This document shows positions 23,823 through 35,531 of a DNA stretch of 64,000 nt, piece by piece. Each line of letters begins with the position of its first letter. Position 1 is the stretch's first letter. The translations under genes and the position numbers were made by a program. This stretch comes from Henckelia pumila (lineage: Eukaryota > Streptophyta > Magnoliopsida > Lamiales > Gesneriaceae): contig NC_133122.1 in the NCBI RefSeq assembly GCF_033568475.1, positions 136,469,402-136,533,401 of the forward strand. Reading direction: 5' to 3'. The notes below the pieces were generated by a model, which saw nothing but the letters and a program-made list of their open reading frames with translations, had not been told where the DNA came from and searched no databases.

Positions 23823-23910
23823 ACGTTTTGAAGTACTTTTGAATTATCTCCGTGCATGCATTATTTTTGCAACTCAAATATTTTTTTAAATTAAATTTAA
23901 AAAAAAACCC
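23823..23910. repeat. MULE right terminal inverted repeat
   Basis: Inverted partner of 18878-18965, ending AAAAAAACCC directly before the target duplication TACTCGTAA. Confidence 0.85.
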
Positions 23911-24067
23911 TACTCGTAAGCCACATAAACATACGCGCTAATCGAAAAACTAAGCAGAGTTTACCCGTAGATATAGTAAGCACAATACGTAAGCATAAAA
24001 ATCTATATATATAAAATGCAATTTAACTTATCATATTTCAATTAATTTCGACTTTTTATAGTTTTCT

Positions 24068-24361
24068 TCGGGTTGCACAATTTACTAATTTTCCTTATCA
24101 ATTTTTATTCCCGCCCGTCGTTAATAAATTCTTCACCTCCAATATTTTATTTTCCTAATATTCACCTCAAATTTCAGATTTCATAATTTTCTAAATAGTT
24201 TTGGATATTTTACAAAAATCTCATATTTATATTGGCTCTAAAAACTTTGGACATTCGGGAAACTTAAAAAAATCTATAATATATTGTGAAAGTGATGGGC
24301 TTATAGTAACTACTTTTATTAAGGTTGATGAGCTTAAAATACCTACTTTTAGTGTCATGGT
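24068..24361. repeat. Direct repeat, copy A
   Basis: Closely similar to 26158-26465: GGGTTGCAC.ATTTACTAATT, CCCGCCCGTCGTTAATAAAT, TTCTAAATAGTTTTGGATAT, GTGATGGGCTTATAG and GGTTGATGAGCTTAAA occur in the same order. In both copies it runs directly into the hAT-like terminus TAGAGATGACAATG, so a segment holding the hAT element was duplicated. Confidence 0.75.
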
Positions 24362-25031
24362 TAGAGATGACAATGATTCGGGTTCGAGTATGATTTTATG
24401 CCTCCATACACATCCTCATCTTCATCCCATCTGATCCGTCTAATATTCAACTTTCATCGTCATCCTCATACCAATAAGAGGATCCGATATCTATATCTAT
24501 ATATATCCTACGCAAATACCCAATTATCATCTACAATTGTATTTTTTTAAAGTTTGAATTATTTTGACAAAACTATACATATTTACCAAATTCTTAAGGA
24601 AAAATATAAAAAATTAAAAATAACAAATAACAAATAACAAACTAAACATCATATAAGAGATAATAAAATATTATAAATAATTTATTCCAATATTGTCATC
24701 CTAGAAAAATAAAATTAGCTTCATACTAATAATTTCTTCATTTCATCTAATTATCACGATTCAACAAAAGTAAATTATAATTAATTTTTTTGTAATATAA
24801 ATAAATACATAAATTTATATGCATATGTATATATACATACATTTAATCGGATATTCGGGTCAGGTATAGGTAGGTTGTTATTATATTTACCTCCATCCCC
24901 AAAACCGAAAATCTTCATACTCGATTATCCATTTATTTAATTAATCGGATCCAAAAAATCCTTGCATACGCTCCTCCATTCGGGTCGGATAACGAATCTC
25001 AAATCGGGTTCGGAGGAAATTGTTATCTCTA
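24362..25031. mobile_element. Degraded hAT-like MITE
   Basis: It starts TAGAGATGACAATGATTCGGG-like and ends ATTGTTATCTCTA, imperfect inverted termini. The flanking 8-mers GTCATGGT and GTCGTGTA agree at only about five positions, so the target duplication is decayed or the ends are slightly misplaced. The interior has TCGGGT/ACCCGA and CATCCTCAT words and is non-coding. Confidence 0.6.
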
Positions 25032-26157
25032 GTCGTGTAAATTTTCAAAAATACAAAAAATACCCCTAACAATTATAAAATTGTTCCATTTTTATTCAAT
25101 AAAAAATATCATAATATCCATTTTTTGTAAATTAAAGCTCCCTTATATTTATTAACGTCATTCACTTTTCAAAATTTTAAAATCCACTAAAATATCAATT
25201 TATATTTATCTAGATTTTGAATTTATATCACTCCTAATATATAAAAAAAAATTTATTATAATTAACATTTAATTTAAAGAAAACAGAAAAACAAAAAATC
25301 ACAAATCCATGGGCCTTTCGGAGTGGAGCGTGCGCATTTGAGTTTCAAAGGGCTGCAGGCGGCAGCGGCGTTTGGGCCTTGGGGCTTAAAAATATATTTT
25401 ATGGTCTATTTTCGGCTCATAAATTTTATTCTGAAACTCAAAGTCAATTTCTCAATTAATTTGGCTCGTGATCTTCTATTTTTTTTATACTAACCAGTAA
25501 ACCACAAGTTCGTACGTAGATAAAATTAAATTAAATCTAAAATTTAATAAAATAAATCATAATTATTCATAAAAAGAATTTCAGGAAACTTAATTTCCCT
25601 TCTTAATATTCTTTACGGTGTGTTTGGATCCTTAAAAAATTAGATTTGAATTTGGATTTGGATTTGGATTTGGATTTGGATTTGAAATCCGTAGAATTGA
25701 AATTCTAGTTATGTGTTTGGAAAAAATTTAAAATCTAATTTGGAATGTGATGGTATATATTTTGGATATATAAATGATATTTTGTAAAATTTTAAGAAGA
25801 AGATGTTGAGATCGAAGATGTGTGTAGTGGGGTGATTACACACTTTTTAAAATTTTCACTGAAAAATAATAAATGCAATCTTGTTAGAAATCATCTCCCT
25901 CCAAATTAAAATCCTAATAAAAATTATCAATCTTGAAATAAAATAGGTCTATGGAGCGAAAGAGTGGATGACTGCATGTAATGAAGTTACTTTGTCTAAA
26001 CAAAGTGTAAATGTTCAAAAATAATTATATTTTAATAAAAACTTTATAAATTAATACTCGATAAATTAATAATCGGATAGTGTTATTTACACTTCAAAAA
26101 ATATTTTCACGCTCCATTTCACATTTTTATTCCATTATTTGACAAATATATCCTTTG
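25032..26157. other. Intergenic stretch with GGATTT simple repeat
   Basis: No gene seen. A short tandem (GGATTT)n tract lies at about 25648-25683 within a GTGTGTTTGGATCC-type context, which resembles the terminus of a MITE. Otherwise AT-rich. Confidence 0.4.
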
Positions 26158-26630
26158 GGTTGCACGATTTACTAATTTTCCTTACCAATTTTTATTCCCG
26201 TTACCCGCCCGTCGTTAATAAATTCTTCACCTCAAATATTTTATCCTCTTAATATTCACCTCAAATTTCAGATTTCATAATTTTCTAAATAGTTTTGGAT
26301 ATGTTACAAAAAATCTCATATTTATGTTGGCTCTAAGGCACTAAAAAATTCGGACATTCGGGACTAAAAAAAAAATCTATAATATATTGTAAAAGTGATG
26401 GGCTTATAGAAACTATTTTTATTAAGGTTGATGAGCTTAAAGTACTTACTTTTTAGTGTCATGGTTAGAGATGACAATGGATCGGGTTCGGATATAATTC
26501 TCTGCCTTAATCCCCATCCACATTTATTGTAACCACCCCCATACACATCCTCATCTTCATCTCCTCTCCGTGGAATATTCAACGTTCATCCCCATCCTCA
26601 TACCAATCGGAGGATCAGATATCTATATTT
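26158..26630. repeat. Direct repeat, copy B, with truncated hAT terminus
   Basis: Second copy of the 24068 repeat. The hAT-like end TAGAGATGACAATGGATCGGG starts at 26467 but is lost after about 26630, so this copy lacks the right end. Confidence 0.7.
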
Positions 26631-27376
26631 GTATGACCCATAAATTAATTAGTGTCATTAATTTATCATTTAACACATTAAGAATTTTAATGATGAGCCT
26701 CGGTGAATTAAATCTCAATAAAGTTACAGAAACTGCAAAGAATTGGTCAACAACTTCCAAGACCCACAATGCAAGTAGTGGGATAGGAGAATATACGAGT
26801 ACCGGACACTAAAAAAAAAAGAATTTTTTGGAGCGGTTTTTTAAGAGCGTTTTAAAAATCGCTCTTAAACATCAATAAATAGCATCGGTTTGGACTAAGC
26901 CGTTTCTATTGTCTTACCTTGTAAGAGCAATTTTTTAATCGCTCCTATTACAAGATTTTAGAAACGGTTTTAAAAACCGGTGCTATCAACCGCTCCAACT
27001 AATATATTTTTAAGAGTCATCTTACTAATGCTTTTATTGAATACTATTAGCAGCGGTTTTCTATTGTACAACCGCTTATATTTCTTTAACTTCTTGGAAC
27101 AAATGTAGACCGCTCTTATTGATTATATTTAGCAGCAATTTGTGTGAAGTGTTGTTGTAAACCGCTTCTATTGCTCTAATTGAATATTTTTATCAACGAT
27201 TTACGTAAAAAAAATTTGCTATAAAACGCTTTTTCTCCTTTATTTTCTAGGTTCGATTTTAAAAATGCTTTGATAAAAAATTTTACCAATGAATTATGTA
27301 AATTACTGATATAAACCGATCTTAAAAGTTAAACAAATAGAGCCGATTACTATTAAAATAAGGTGCATCTTTTTTT

Positions 27377-27600
27377 CGGGTGCTCATCACATAATAACTC
27401 CAAAGTTGAGCATGCTTGAGACACTTATAAGATGGGTGACCCTCAAAAAAGTTTTATCAGGATGCGTGTGAGTGATGAAATAAGCACGCTAAAAATATTC
27501 ATCTTGATACAGTGATCAGGATAGTCGTCAAATGACATAAACACACTAAAAAAATCTGTCTTGATACAGTAAGAACAATCATCAAATCCGAGGCGTTACG
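27377..27600 (+). repeat. 5S-rRNA-like fragment (Cassandra-type TRIM remnant)
   Basis: From 27377 the sequence follows plant 5S rRNA: ATCACATAATAACTCCAAAG, AGTTGAGCATGCTTGAG (box-A-like), GATGGGTGACCC (box-C-like), with gaps and substitutions. Flanking text to 27600 (GGCGTTAC and repeated TCTTGATACAGT) is not 5S. Cassandra TRIM retrotransposons carry 5S-like promoter sequence in their LTRs, so a decayed Cassandra LTR is the best reading; a stray 5S pseudogene is the alternative. Too diverged to be a functional 5S gene. Confidence 0.6.
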
Positions 27601-29386
27601 TATTTTGTCTCTCTCTTTCTATCTAATTGATAAGATATTAGTTTGAAATTACTTGATCTTGTCACTTGGTCATGATCATGACCTCACATATTATATATGA
27701 TTTTCTATTTAATCTCATCAATCAAATTAAAAAAGTAATCAATCTCTACACTTTAAAGTTCACACTCCACTAAATACATGAATCCCAAATAACCTATAAT
27801 TTTATTATCTCACTTACAATGAACTTTATCTTATTTGACAATATGTAATACATAATTATTTATATATAAGCTTAATCGTTGAATTTACTTCCGACAATAT
27901 GAGTTTATACACAAATACTACATAAATTACTTTTCATAATAGTAGAAACAATGATAATATGTAAATTAAAATTTTTATAATAAAAATCATGATAGGAGCA
28001 AATTTTTTTTAAAAAATTTAAAATAAGTTACGTACAAGTTTTAATGGTAAATCTATTATAATTATTAATATAAATTAATTTAAACTAATATAATGGTGTT
28101 TTTTTTATTAATTTATATTTTATAATAAAAATTACTGTTGAAGAAATAATAAATTATTTAATAAATACCACCAGTAATTCTTTTATATGATTTTTTAAAT
28201 TTTATTTAAACTTATTGTATTAAAAATGAGAAAGCAAAAGCCGATGCTTCATTAATAAAATTGAACACCTTGGAAAAAAAAATCATATATTAATCCAATT
28301 AATAAACTGGAAAAATTTCTAATGCTTACGTTATAATTTAATTAAAACTTGTTCCTACTTAATTTATATTATATAAATTAAATCCTTTAACATACAGATT
28401 TTTACTATAATTGATAGGATCATAAATAATAAATATATTTCTCTAACTTTGGTAAATCTATGCAGGTCGACAAAATTACAAGATCTTTCCATTTAAATTT
28501 TTTGGCCAATTTTAAATTTGATAAGTTTAGCGGTGGATGGATTGATATGAACCGCCAAAAATTTATTTAATTTTTCCAAATCATTTCAAATGCATTCCCG
28601 CGATCACCAAATCTGCGGAAATCAAGAAAAATTTAAGAGATAACCCTCTTTTTTAAGCTCAATGATATCATGTAGATCATATCATTTAATTGAAAATTTC
28701 TCCATTCCTTGCTTGTCTTCTAATTCCTCCCCCCGTCGCCCTTATATTTCCCGATCTTTCTCTCTTTCGTGTTGTGAAGCCACTTATCTATGCGGTATTT
28801 GCTTTTGTTTCCCAGAGGTATTTTGTTCAATTTGATTTTTATTTTCAGTTACTAATTTTTACATATGAATCTTGCATAAAATGATTACACAAATATTATG
28901 GTTTAATCATTTCTACTATTTGAATATATCAGCAATTACAAAACTTGTGTTATAAGGCTGCTCAAAGCAAGACGTCTCTAATCACGAGTCAGGTAAAAAT
29001 GTTTTTGATATCAATATTTGGTTAGTTTTATTATTCAACAAAAAAAAATTATTTGTTTTTTTTTCAGGTTAAAGGTCATCAATTCATCTCAAATATAGCA
29101 AAAAAAAAAAGGAAATGATGTTAAATTTTATCTCGTAGATGATGGCTATGAAGATATACATCATGCAACGTACATATATGCTCCACCAAGTGCACAGGAA
29201 AGTCATCGTTGTTTTCTTCAAATATGAGAATGAGATGACAACAAGAAAGATTTTGATGGAAGACAAATCGATTTATTTTATATAAGAACTTTGAGTGTTA
29301 ATTTGTTTTTGTGAAGAAGGTTGTTTGTCAATTCAATGTATATATGTTTTGAACAGTTTCATTAAGTTTATGTTGGTTCTTCTAGT

Positions 29387-29820
29387 ATATATTGCTTTTG
29401 TGCAGAATAATTTGTTCATATTGGCCCCGTTTGGTTTCAAAAGCCAGACCAAAAAATCACTTTTTTAAGTGCTTTTCAGTTAACAAGATGTTTGGTTGAC
29501 CAAAAAAGTGCTTAAATAAGCACTTTTTTAAGTCAAAATTAGAGCTTTTTTAAAAGCAAAAAATTATAGTTTTTAAAAATATTTATTTTAAAAAATGTCT
29601 ACAAAATCCAAACGGACTCATTATATATTAATTTTGAGTATCAAGATGTTAAACTTAAGGTTTTTCTTAATTTATGAGTATATATATATATAATTTTGAG
29701 TATCAAAATGTTAAACTTAAGGTATATACTCATAAATTAAGAAAAACCTTAAGTTTAACATCTTGATACTCAAAATTAATATATAATATGAACAAATTAT
29801 TCTGCACAAAAGCAATATAT
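29387..29820. repeat. Perfect-arm palindrome (foldback) with MITE in one arm
   Basis: The inner arms 29629-29681 and 29725-29777 are exact reverse complements over about 53 bp (TTTTGAGTATCAAGATG...). The outer arms 29387-29420 and about 29787-29820 also match exactly (ATATTGCTTTTGTGCAGAAT). The left arm is interrupted by the insert 29423-29620; without it the arms are about 95 bp with a loop of about 43 bp. The loop contains a third partial copy of the arm sequence. Confidence 0.8.
29423..29620. mobile_element. Short hAT-like MITE inside the palindrome arm
   Basis: A segment of about 198 bp beginning GGCCCCGTTTGGTTTC and ending AAATCCAAACGGACTCA, with partly inverted termini (CCGTTTGG / CCAAACGG). 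The uninterrupted right arm of the palindrome shows the pre-insertion sequence (TTCATATTATATATT). Neighbouring CATATT and CATTAT look like a slightly altered target duplication. The interior has repeated AAGTGCTT words. Confidence 0.6.
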
Positions 29821-30983
29821 ATATATTTATATATATATATATATATTGGTTATTAATTGATGAATTTTATTTGAAAAAACATATATCAAATTTGCAATAA
29901 TAAAAGAAAAACAAAAAGAATTTCTAGATAACCTTGATGAACAATAAAAAAAGATTTGATTTTACAATTGGCTCCGCAACAATAGATTTACGAGTGTATT
30001 TAAATTGCATTATTTTCAATGCTCAAAAAATGTTTTAATATTTATTGCTCTAGGAGTAATTTAAAACCATTCTTATATTTAATGGCTTCATGAGCGGTTT
30101 GGAAGTGTTGGTAAATTCTTAGTTGTAGAAGTTGTATGAAATTGCTCTTATATCCATGACACCTAGGAATGGTCACAAACCCATGCAATTTCTTGATATA
30201 TAAGTGCAGTTTGTAGACGTTCTTACAACGGTGGGTTTTATGAGTGTTTTAAAACCATTCTTGTATGCCAAGAACTTCAAGAACAGTTTAAACCATTCCT
30301 GTATTCCTAAAATTAGAAATGGTTATTAGCCGGTCTTATATTAGTGGCATGTAAGAGCGAGTTTAAACCGCTCTTATTGCGAACAATAAGAGCAGTTTTT
30401 CAAGTTTTACCATCGAAAAAAAAACCGTTTTTATAAGATATAGGGACGCCAATAAGAGGAACGATTTTAAAACCGTTGGTAAAAGTTTAAGAGCGGCCAA
30501 AAACCGCTCCTAAAAGTCATAAAAACCGTTTTTATAGGCCATTTTTTTTTGTAGTAGATATCTGGCACAGTACTGTGTATTCATTGGCACCCCTGAGCAG
30601 ACTGTTTTATCCATGGTTTTAAAATCATTTGTATGCTGCATATATTTTATATATTATTGCTTCCGTACTGAGCGTACCCACTCACGTCCAGTGTTTTCTG
30701 TATGTCTGGGCACCCCATTCAACGGGGTAGGTGCAGGTATTGCACCCAGTGACTTGGATTAGTCGGTGACCAGGGAGGACAACGGGATTAGCTGTAGGTT
30801 TTATTGTTGTCCATATTTATTTGATTGGGTTGTATATCGAATTTATTTTTAATCGGTTGTATTCTGTTGGTCAGCATTTATTTAAACTTTTCATAGTATA
30901 ATTCTGATCTGTGTTAATTGAATGCTTAATTTTGCTCTAATTATCTGATTAGTAGTGGATCCGGGTTGGGTTGCTACATTTAT

Positions 30984-30995
30984 TGGTATCAGAGC
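30984..30995 (+). other. Gypsy primer-binding site
   Basis: TGGTATCAGAGC, complementary to the 3' end of initiator tRNA-Met, six bases after the 5' LTR end GGGTTGCTACA. It sets element orientation as plus. Confidence 0.85.
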
Positions 30996-33900
30996 GCATG
31001 CAAAGAGACTTTTGGGACATAGTACTGAGACTTTGATAATCCTTGTAGGAATGATGAGATTAAAAAGAAATGATGATGAGGCAATTATTTTGCCCGTAGA
31101 CTATCATCATCGGCAGGATTTTTAAAGATTTGGCTTATGGGATTCCAGCAAGTTCGAACAGGAGCGAAGGATCGTGTCCGAGTTATCAAGATTTCGACTC
31201 ATGTGGATATTAGCTTTGGATCGAGTACCAGACGTCGGAGACAGTGGCAGATGATTGGTTGGGACACACTTGATGTTTGTGTCCATTCCACTCAGCCAAG
31301 ATATCACTCCTTTGAAGATTCTCCACTAGCAGTTGGAGAGATTATCATAAAGACCTTGACTAGGGAATGCCTCGAGTGATTAAGGCATGATTGGAAAAAT
31401 TGCGTAAGGTATTTAAACTCAGGTAGAAGTTGATCTTGTTAGTATTCTTGTGTAGATGCTTTCGGAAGGCAGACGGTAAACTTCATGTTCAAGACATGTG
31501 ATGGATGCAGACAGATTAGATCTCGTGCAAAGGAGGTCTGCAGACATGCAATGATGGAGAGCATAGCTGGAGGGCTAGTAAGGGAGCACAAATCATTTTG
31601 CGGGAAGATTTTGCCGGATGTCTTTGCAGGAGATCATGCGAAGGAGTTTGGCCAGTATGCTAGCATTTATTCTTGGACAGATGAGAAGCTTCATGCTCAA
31701 GATCAAGATGTGTATAATGATCCAAACGTGTTTAAATACTGTATTAAGATTGATTTTAAACAGTATTTCAGTTGTAATTATTGATTCTTCTTTGTAAGTG
31801 ATTCGAGACACTTGTATCATTTCAAGTTTTATTTTACATTTTCTAGTATATTTGGATTCTAGTGATTTTGTATATAGGGATTGTGATAAGAATTGAACAT
31901 AACTTGAAAACGATGATACATGTGTATTAATTTTGAAAATTTCTTGGGTTGAATCCAGTGCATAGTTGATTAGTGTTCAATTGTTGTGACTCATAAGTTT
32001 TGAGTAATCCAATTGTAATTGCTTGCCATGAGGGTAAATCTAGGTGTTTTCCTAGGATGACATAGTTAATCGTTTGACTATGGTTAGTGCTAGGGATGAG
32101 GTGATTCATCAGAGGCATGAGTACGATTGTAGGTTGTTTTCCTTGGAACAGTGAGCTGTTTGACCTTATTAGGATATTGCTATGTGATGATGGATTTTCA
32201 TCAGATAGTCAAGTCAAGTAATAACAAGAGTTGTGGACTATGGCAAGTATCAGACGTGAGGAGGCGCGACCCTATGCCGGTATTACCTAAGAGCCTTAGT
32301 GCTTCAGGAATGGGCGGTGGGAAGGCTACTCAGTCTAAGGATTTGACAACAGTCACAGCAGGGTATGACCTTGGGTAGATACCAGGAGAGGTATTGAGAG
32401 AGTTAAATTATCATCTGGCTTTTTTCAGAGACAGGTTTTGAAATTCTTCTGTCAGAATCAGTCTTGGAGGGATTTCCTTGACTAATGATTGTTCTGAACA
32501 TATAGGTTTGACCTTTTGAGGTATCACTAGGCGAGTAGATCTAGTAGGTGTACAGATTTATTTTAGTGAATACGTGGTGTATCGTCCGATATTGAGGCGA
32601 AGCATAAGACTTCCTTGTAAAAGGGAATGATCTAGGCAGATAGATCAAGGAAAGTGTTTGGGTTTAGTCCAAATTCGTATGATTCGGGGTGTAGTGAATC
32701 AAAAAGGTACCATAAGCTGGTATGTTTAAGAGCTTGATTCTTGGGAATACCTCGCGGTGGTATTGACGAAGAGGCATTCAAAATTATTTAGTCGTTTAGA
32801 ATCTAGAGGAATGCCAGAGACGGAACTTTTTGGTTTGCTGCAGATCTGGGACGATTGCAATTTAACTTGTGTGGTCAAGCTTGGGTGATAGATTGGTTAT
32901 CAATAATAAGAACAGACATGGGAAATCGGTAGCTTTCCAGGATAGTACCTTCTTGTTAAGAAGCATCGGATTTCATCTAAGCAATTGCTTAGCATTAGCA
33001 ATGAAATTCTCAGGTTGCTGAGGTGGGATCAAGAAATTGCTACATGAGGCTTGTAGACAACAGTTTTCAAAGACTGTTAATGGAACACCTTGTTGGGATA
33101 TCCCAGCGATGATGTCCGAGTATGCCGTTGAATTGAGATCCGAAAAGTATTGAGAATTCAAATCGGCATCAGCAAGTAAACATCAGTTGTTTTGTCGTGG
33201 GATAAGACAACAGCTGAGACCTTGTTTTTGGGGTCTAGCAAGATTGTTGTCACTGACCTTCTAGTAAGTTTTTGATGTGCGGTGCCATTGAAATATTAGA
33301 ATGGATTAAGGGCAATTGTCATAATCCAGTACTAAGGACAATGCATCTTGTCTAAAGATGGGTCACATCATTACAGACCGATTGTCGAGGTTATTGCATT
33401 CTAGCAAGAGACAATAGTCGGATATGTGATTGTATCGTACAAGTTACTTCAGGCATGTTAGCTTTTGGAAGTATTCCTCTAAAAGTTTGAGTTGATTGGT
33501 GACTTGCGAAAGTACCAGAGGTGACGTTTTCATCTTTTCCAACTCATTGGCAGGGCTGATGTATTTCGGCAAGGACATGAAATAGAGAAAGTGTAGAATC
33601 TGTTAGGATTATTTCTCCTTAAGATCAGTAGGTTCGACCTTATGAGGTTATTATTAATGATGATGGTTTTAATCAGAGACTCGAGGATGAGTAATGCCAA
33701 GTTCGAATGATTGTCGTGTTTTGAGACCGAATAGGAAGTGTTACCACATGCCGATGTACCTTGGATATTTCGTTCCAGTCAGGCATTGCGGAGGGGAATT
33801 TCCTAAGTCTCAATATGTGCACAGTTATTGCAGGCGATATAGCTCAGGAGGAGGTCCAACATAGTTGAATCCTATTAGTTTTGATACTGAGATAGTGTCA

Positions 33901-35015
33901 AGGGAGGTTGACTAGTCCATCGATGGAGAGCCATAGATGAGTAGACTGTGATCAAGACAGCGTAGCTCGTCAGAGATGCGATTTTTACCATTGCAACGTA
34001 GGCGTATGGTTCCGAAAACCAAAGGTTAAGGGTTGACCTTACGAAGATAGTTGTAAAGCGATGATAACTTTCATCAGGATATAGTGTTGAGTTATATCGA
34101 GAAACGTGAACTGAGATTAGTGCTAGACGTGGTGAGTTGAATTCCCAGTGTTGCTCTGGAAGCTTGGTTGTGCTTCATAGAGTTGTGGGAAGATTACCCC
34201 AGTCTAGAAATCGTTGTAAAAAGTTACGTTGAAGTATGGCTTGGCGTCAATTAGATTTCCTTGCAGAGTAATACCTGTTTTGATGTAACAGAATAATGTT
34301 GGGAGAGTGTTTCCTGACTATGGATATTTTGCATAAGAGTTTTGAGAACTACTAGATGGATGAATCTAGTTAGTAATTCGACGAAAGTCACGAACCAGTT
34401 AGGTTACAGCTTGGGTTCTTCTGTATAAGATTCCCTTGGGATGGTGAAATTGAACAAACGGTTGTTTGTGTTCTATTTGATCAGTGAGATCGGGATTAGT
34501 ACCATTGGTACAAGATTAGTGCCCAGAAGATACCCGTAAACTATCGTCTGATTGATTTAAGTGTGTAAATCAAGTAACAGAGGACACGATGTGTTCCAAG
34601 ATCTTGTCAATATATTGAAGTCATCAAGAAGGCTTATATTGTTACATACTAGTTTGACATGCTGACGTCGGAATGCGACGAGGAACCAATGACATTGTGT
34701 AGATATCTCTAGTTGCGAAATATGATCGTGCGAATGTCAGCTCGGTATAAGAATATTTGAGGAATTTTCTTTGAAGACAGAAGGTGTATCAGTGTTAGGA
34801 TACATTAGTTTTGACTTTCAAGTAACACAACAGTTTCCAGTTTTTGCAAGAGCCAAACTGGTGAGTTTGGGGAAGGTTGATGCGGACCAGTATCAATAGA
34901 CTTGCGGAATTATGACAAGAGTCTGAGTTTGTCGAAAGCTATTTGACCAGACGCTCAAGAAGGGAATATAGTACGTTCTCGGGATTTACCCTAGATTTTG
35001 AGGACGAAATATTCT
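30996..35015 (+). other. Non-coding LARD interior
   Basis: About 4 kb without a frame longer than about 100 codons and with no recognisable zinc knuckle, DTG/DSG protease, YVDD reverse transcriptase or integrase core on either strand. The short frames at 31137-31784 and 32151-32378 resemble nothing I know. The GC content is higher than in surrounding AT-rich DNA, as in retrotransposon interiors. Confidence 0.6.
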
Positions 35016-35028
35016 AAGGGGGGAAGAA

Positions 35029-35531
35029 TGTAGTAACCTGCATCCAAAATTAATGAATAATTAATCGAGTGAATTAGATTTAGTAAAACATGATTAAGAG
35101 ATTTTCAAAAGGGTCTAAGAAGTTCAAAAATGGATCCAAAACACTCGAAAATAGCCGGAAAGATTCTGAGTCTTCGGAGGGATCGGAGGCTCCGAACAAG
35201 AGTTCGGAAGGTCCAATCAGATCGGAGCCAATGTCCCTAGATCGGAAGCTCTGTTGAGTTCGGAGGCTCCAAACTCAGAACGGAGGCTCCGATCATGAAT
35301 AGTTTCAGCTGTCCGAAATATTACGTAATTGATGACATCACTAAAGGGACTTCGGATGCTCCAAAGGTGGATCGGAGGCTCCGAACTAGTGTCGGCAGGC
35401 GTCCTTTGGAAGCTAGACACGTGGTTGGTTGAGGTAGTTTGGACGTAGGGATCGGACTCTCTGATCAGAATCGGAGGCTCCGAACGTGAGATCGGATGCT
35501 CCGATCGCTGTCTATAAATAAGGGCCCCTTG
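35029..35531 (+). repeat. Gypsy 3' LTR, left part
   Basis: Starts TGTAGTAACC after the polypurine tract. It is rich in repeats built on GGAGGCTCC, such as GATCGGAGGCTCCGAAC (35160-35510), and ends near a TATAAATAAGG box (about 35513-35525), where the inserted Copia begins. Confidence 0.78.

Larger units (their letters stand above)
18878..23910. mobile_element. Mutator-like element carrying a PMD gene and a decayed transposase
   Basis: The ends read GGGTTTTTTTTAAAATTTAA and the inverted ...AAAAAAAAACCC. The inverted repeats stay recognisable for roughly 90 bp, and the 9-bp target duplication is TACTCGTAA (18869-18877 and 23911-23919). A 9-bp duplication plus long inverted repeats defines MULEs. 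The interior holds a plus-strand PMD gene (19995-21776) and a minus-strand MuDR-type transposase remnant (about 21704-23203) that lacks most of the DDE domain and the C-terminal region. The left duplication includes the last two bases of the hAT MITE, so the MULE inserted after it. Both genes carry stop codons, so this copy is non-autonomous. Confidence 0.92.
26807..30556. mobile_element. CACTA-like non-autonomous element in the gypsy 5' LTR
   Basis: It begins CACTAAAAAAAAAAG and ends TTTTTTTTTGTAGTA, degraded forms of CACTACAA.../...TTGTAGTG. The sequences on either side rejoin into the continuous LTR seen intact at 45037-45085, so the boundaries hold even though the 3-bp duplication (GGA/GAT) is imperfect. 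Subterminal arrays of GAGCGGTTTT / AAAACCGCTC words in both orientations fill roughly the first and last 500 bp. No transposase frame. The interior holds a 5S-like TRIM fragment, a palindrome and a MITE. Confidence 0.78.

Noticed and set aside
27377-27475. Functional 5S rRNA gene
   Set aside because: Too many substitutions and gaps against plant 5S, and no T-run terminator at the right place.
31137-32378. Frames of 60-99 codons in the gypsy interior
   Set aside because: No recognisable retroelement or host motif, no start context, and they lie between a clear primer-binding site and polypurine tract.
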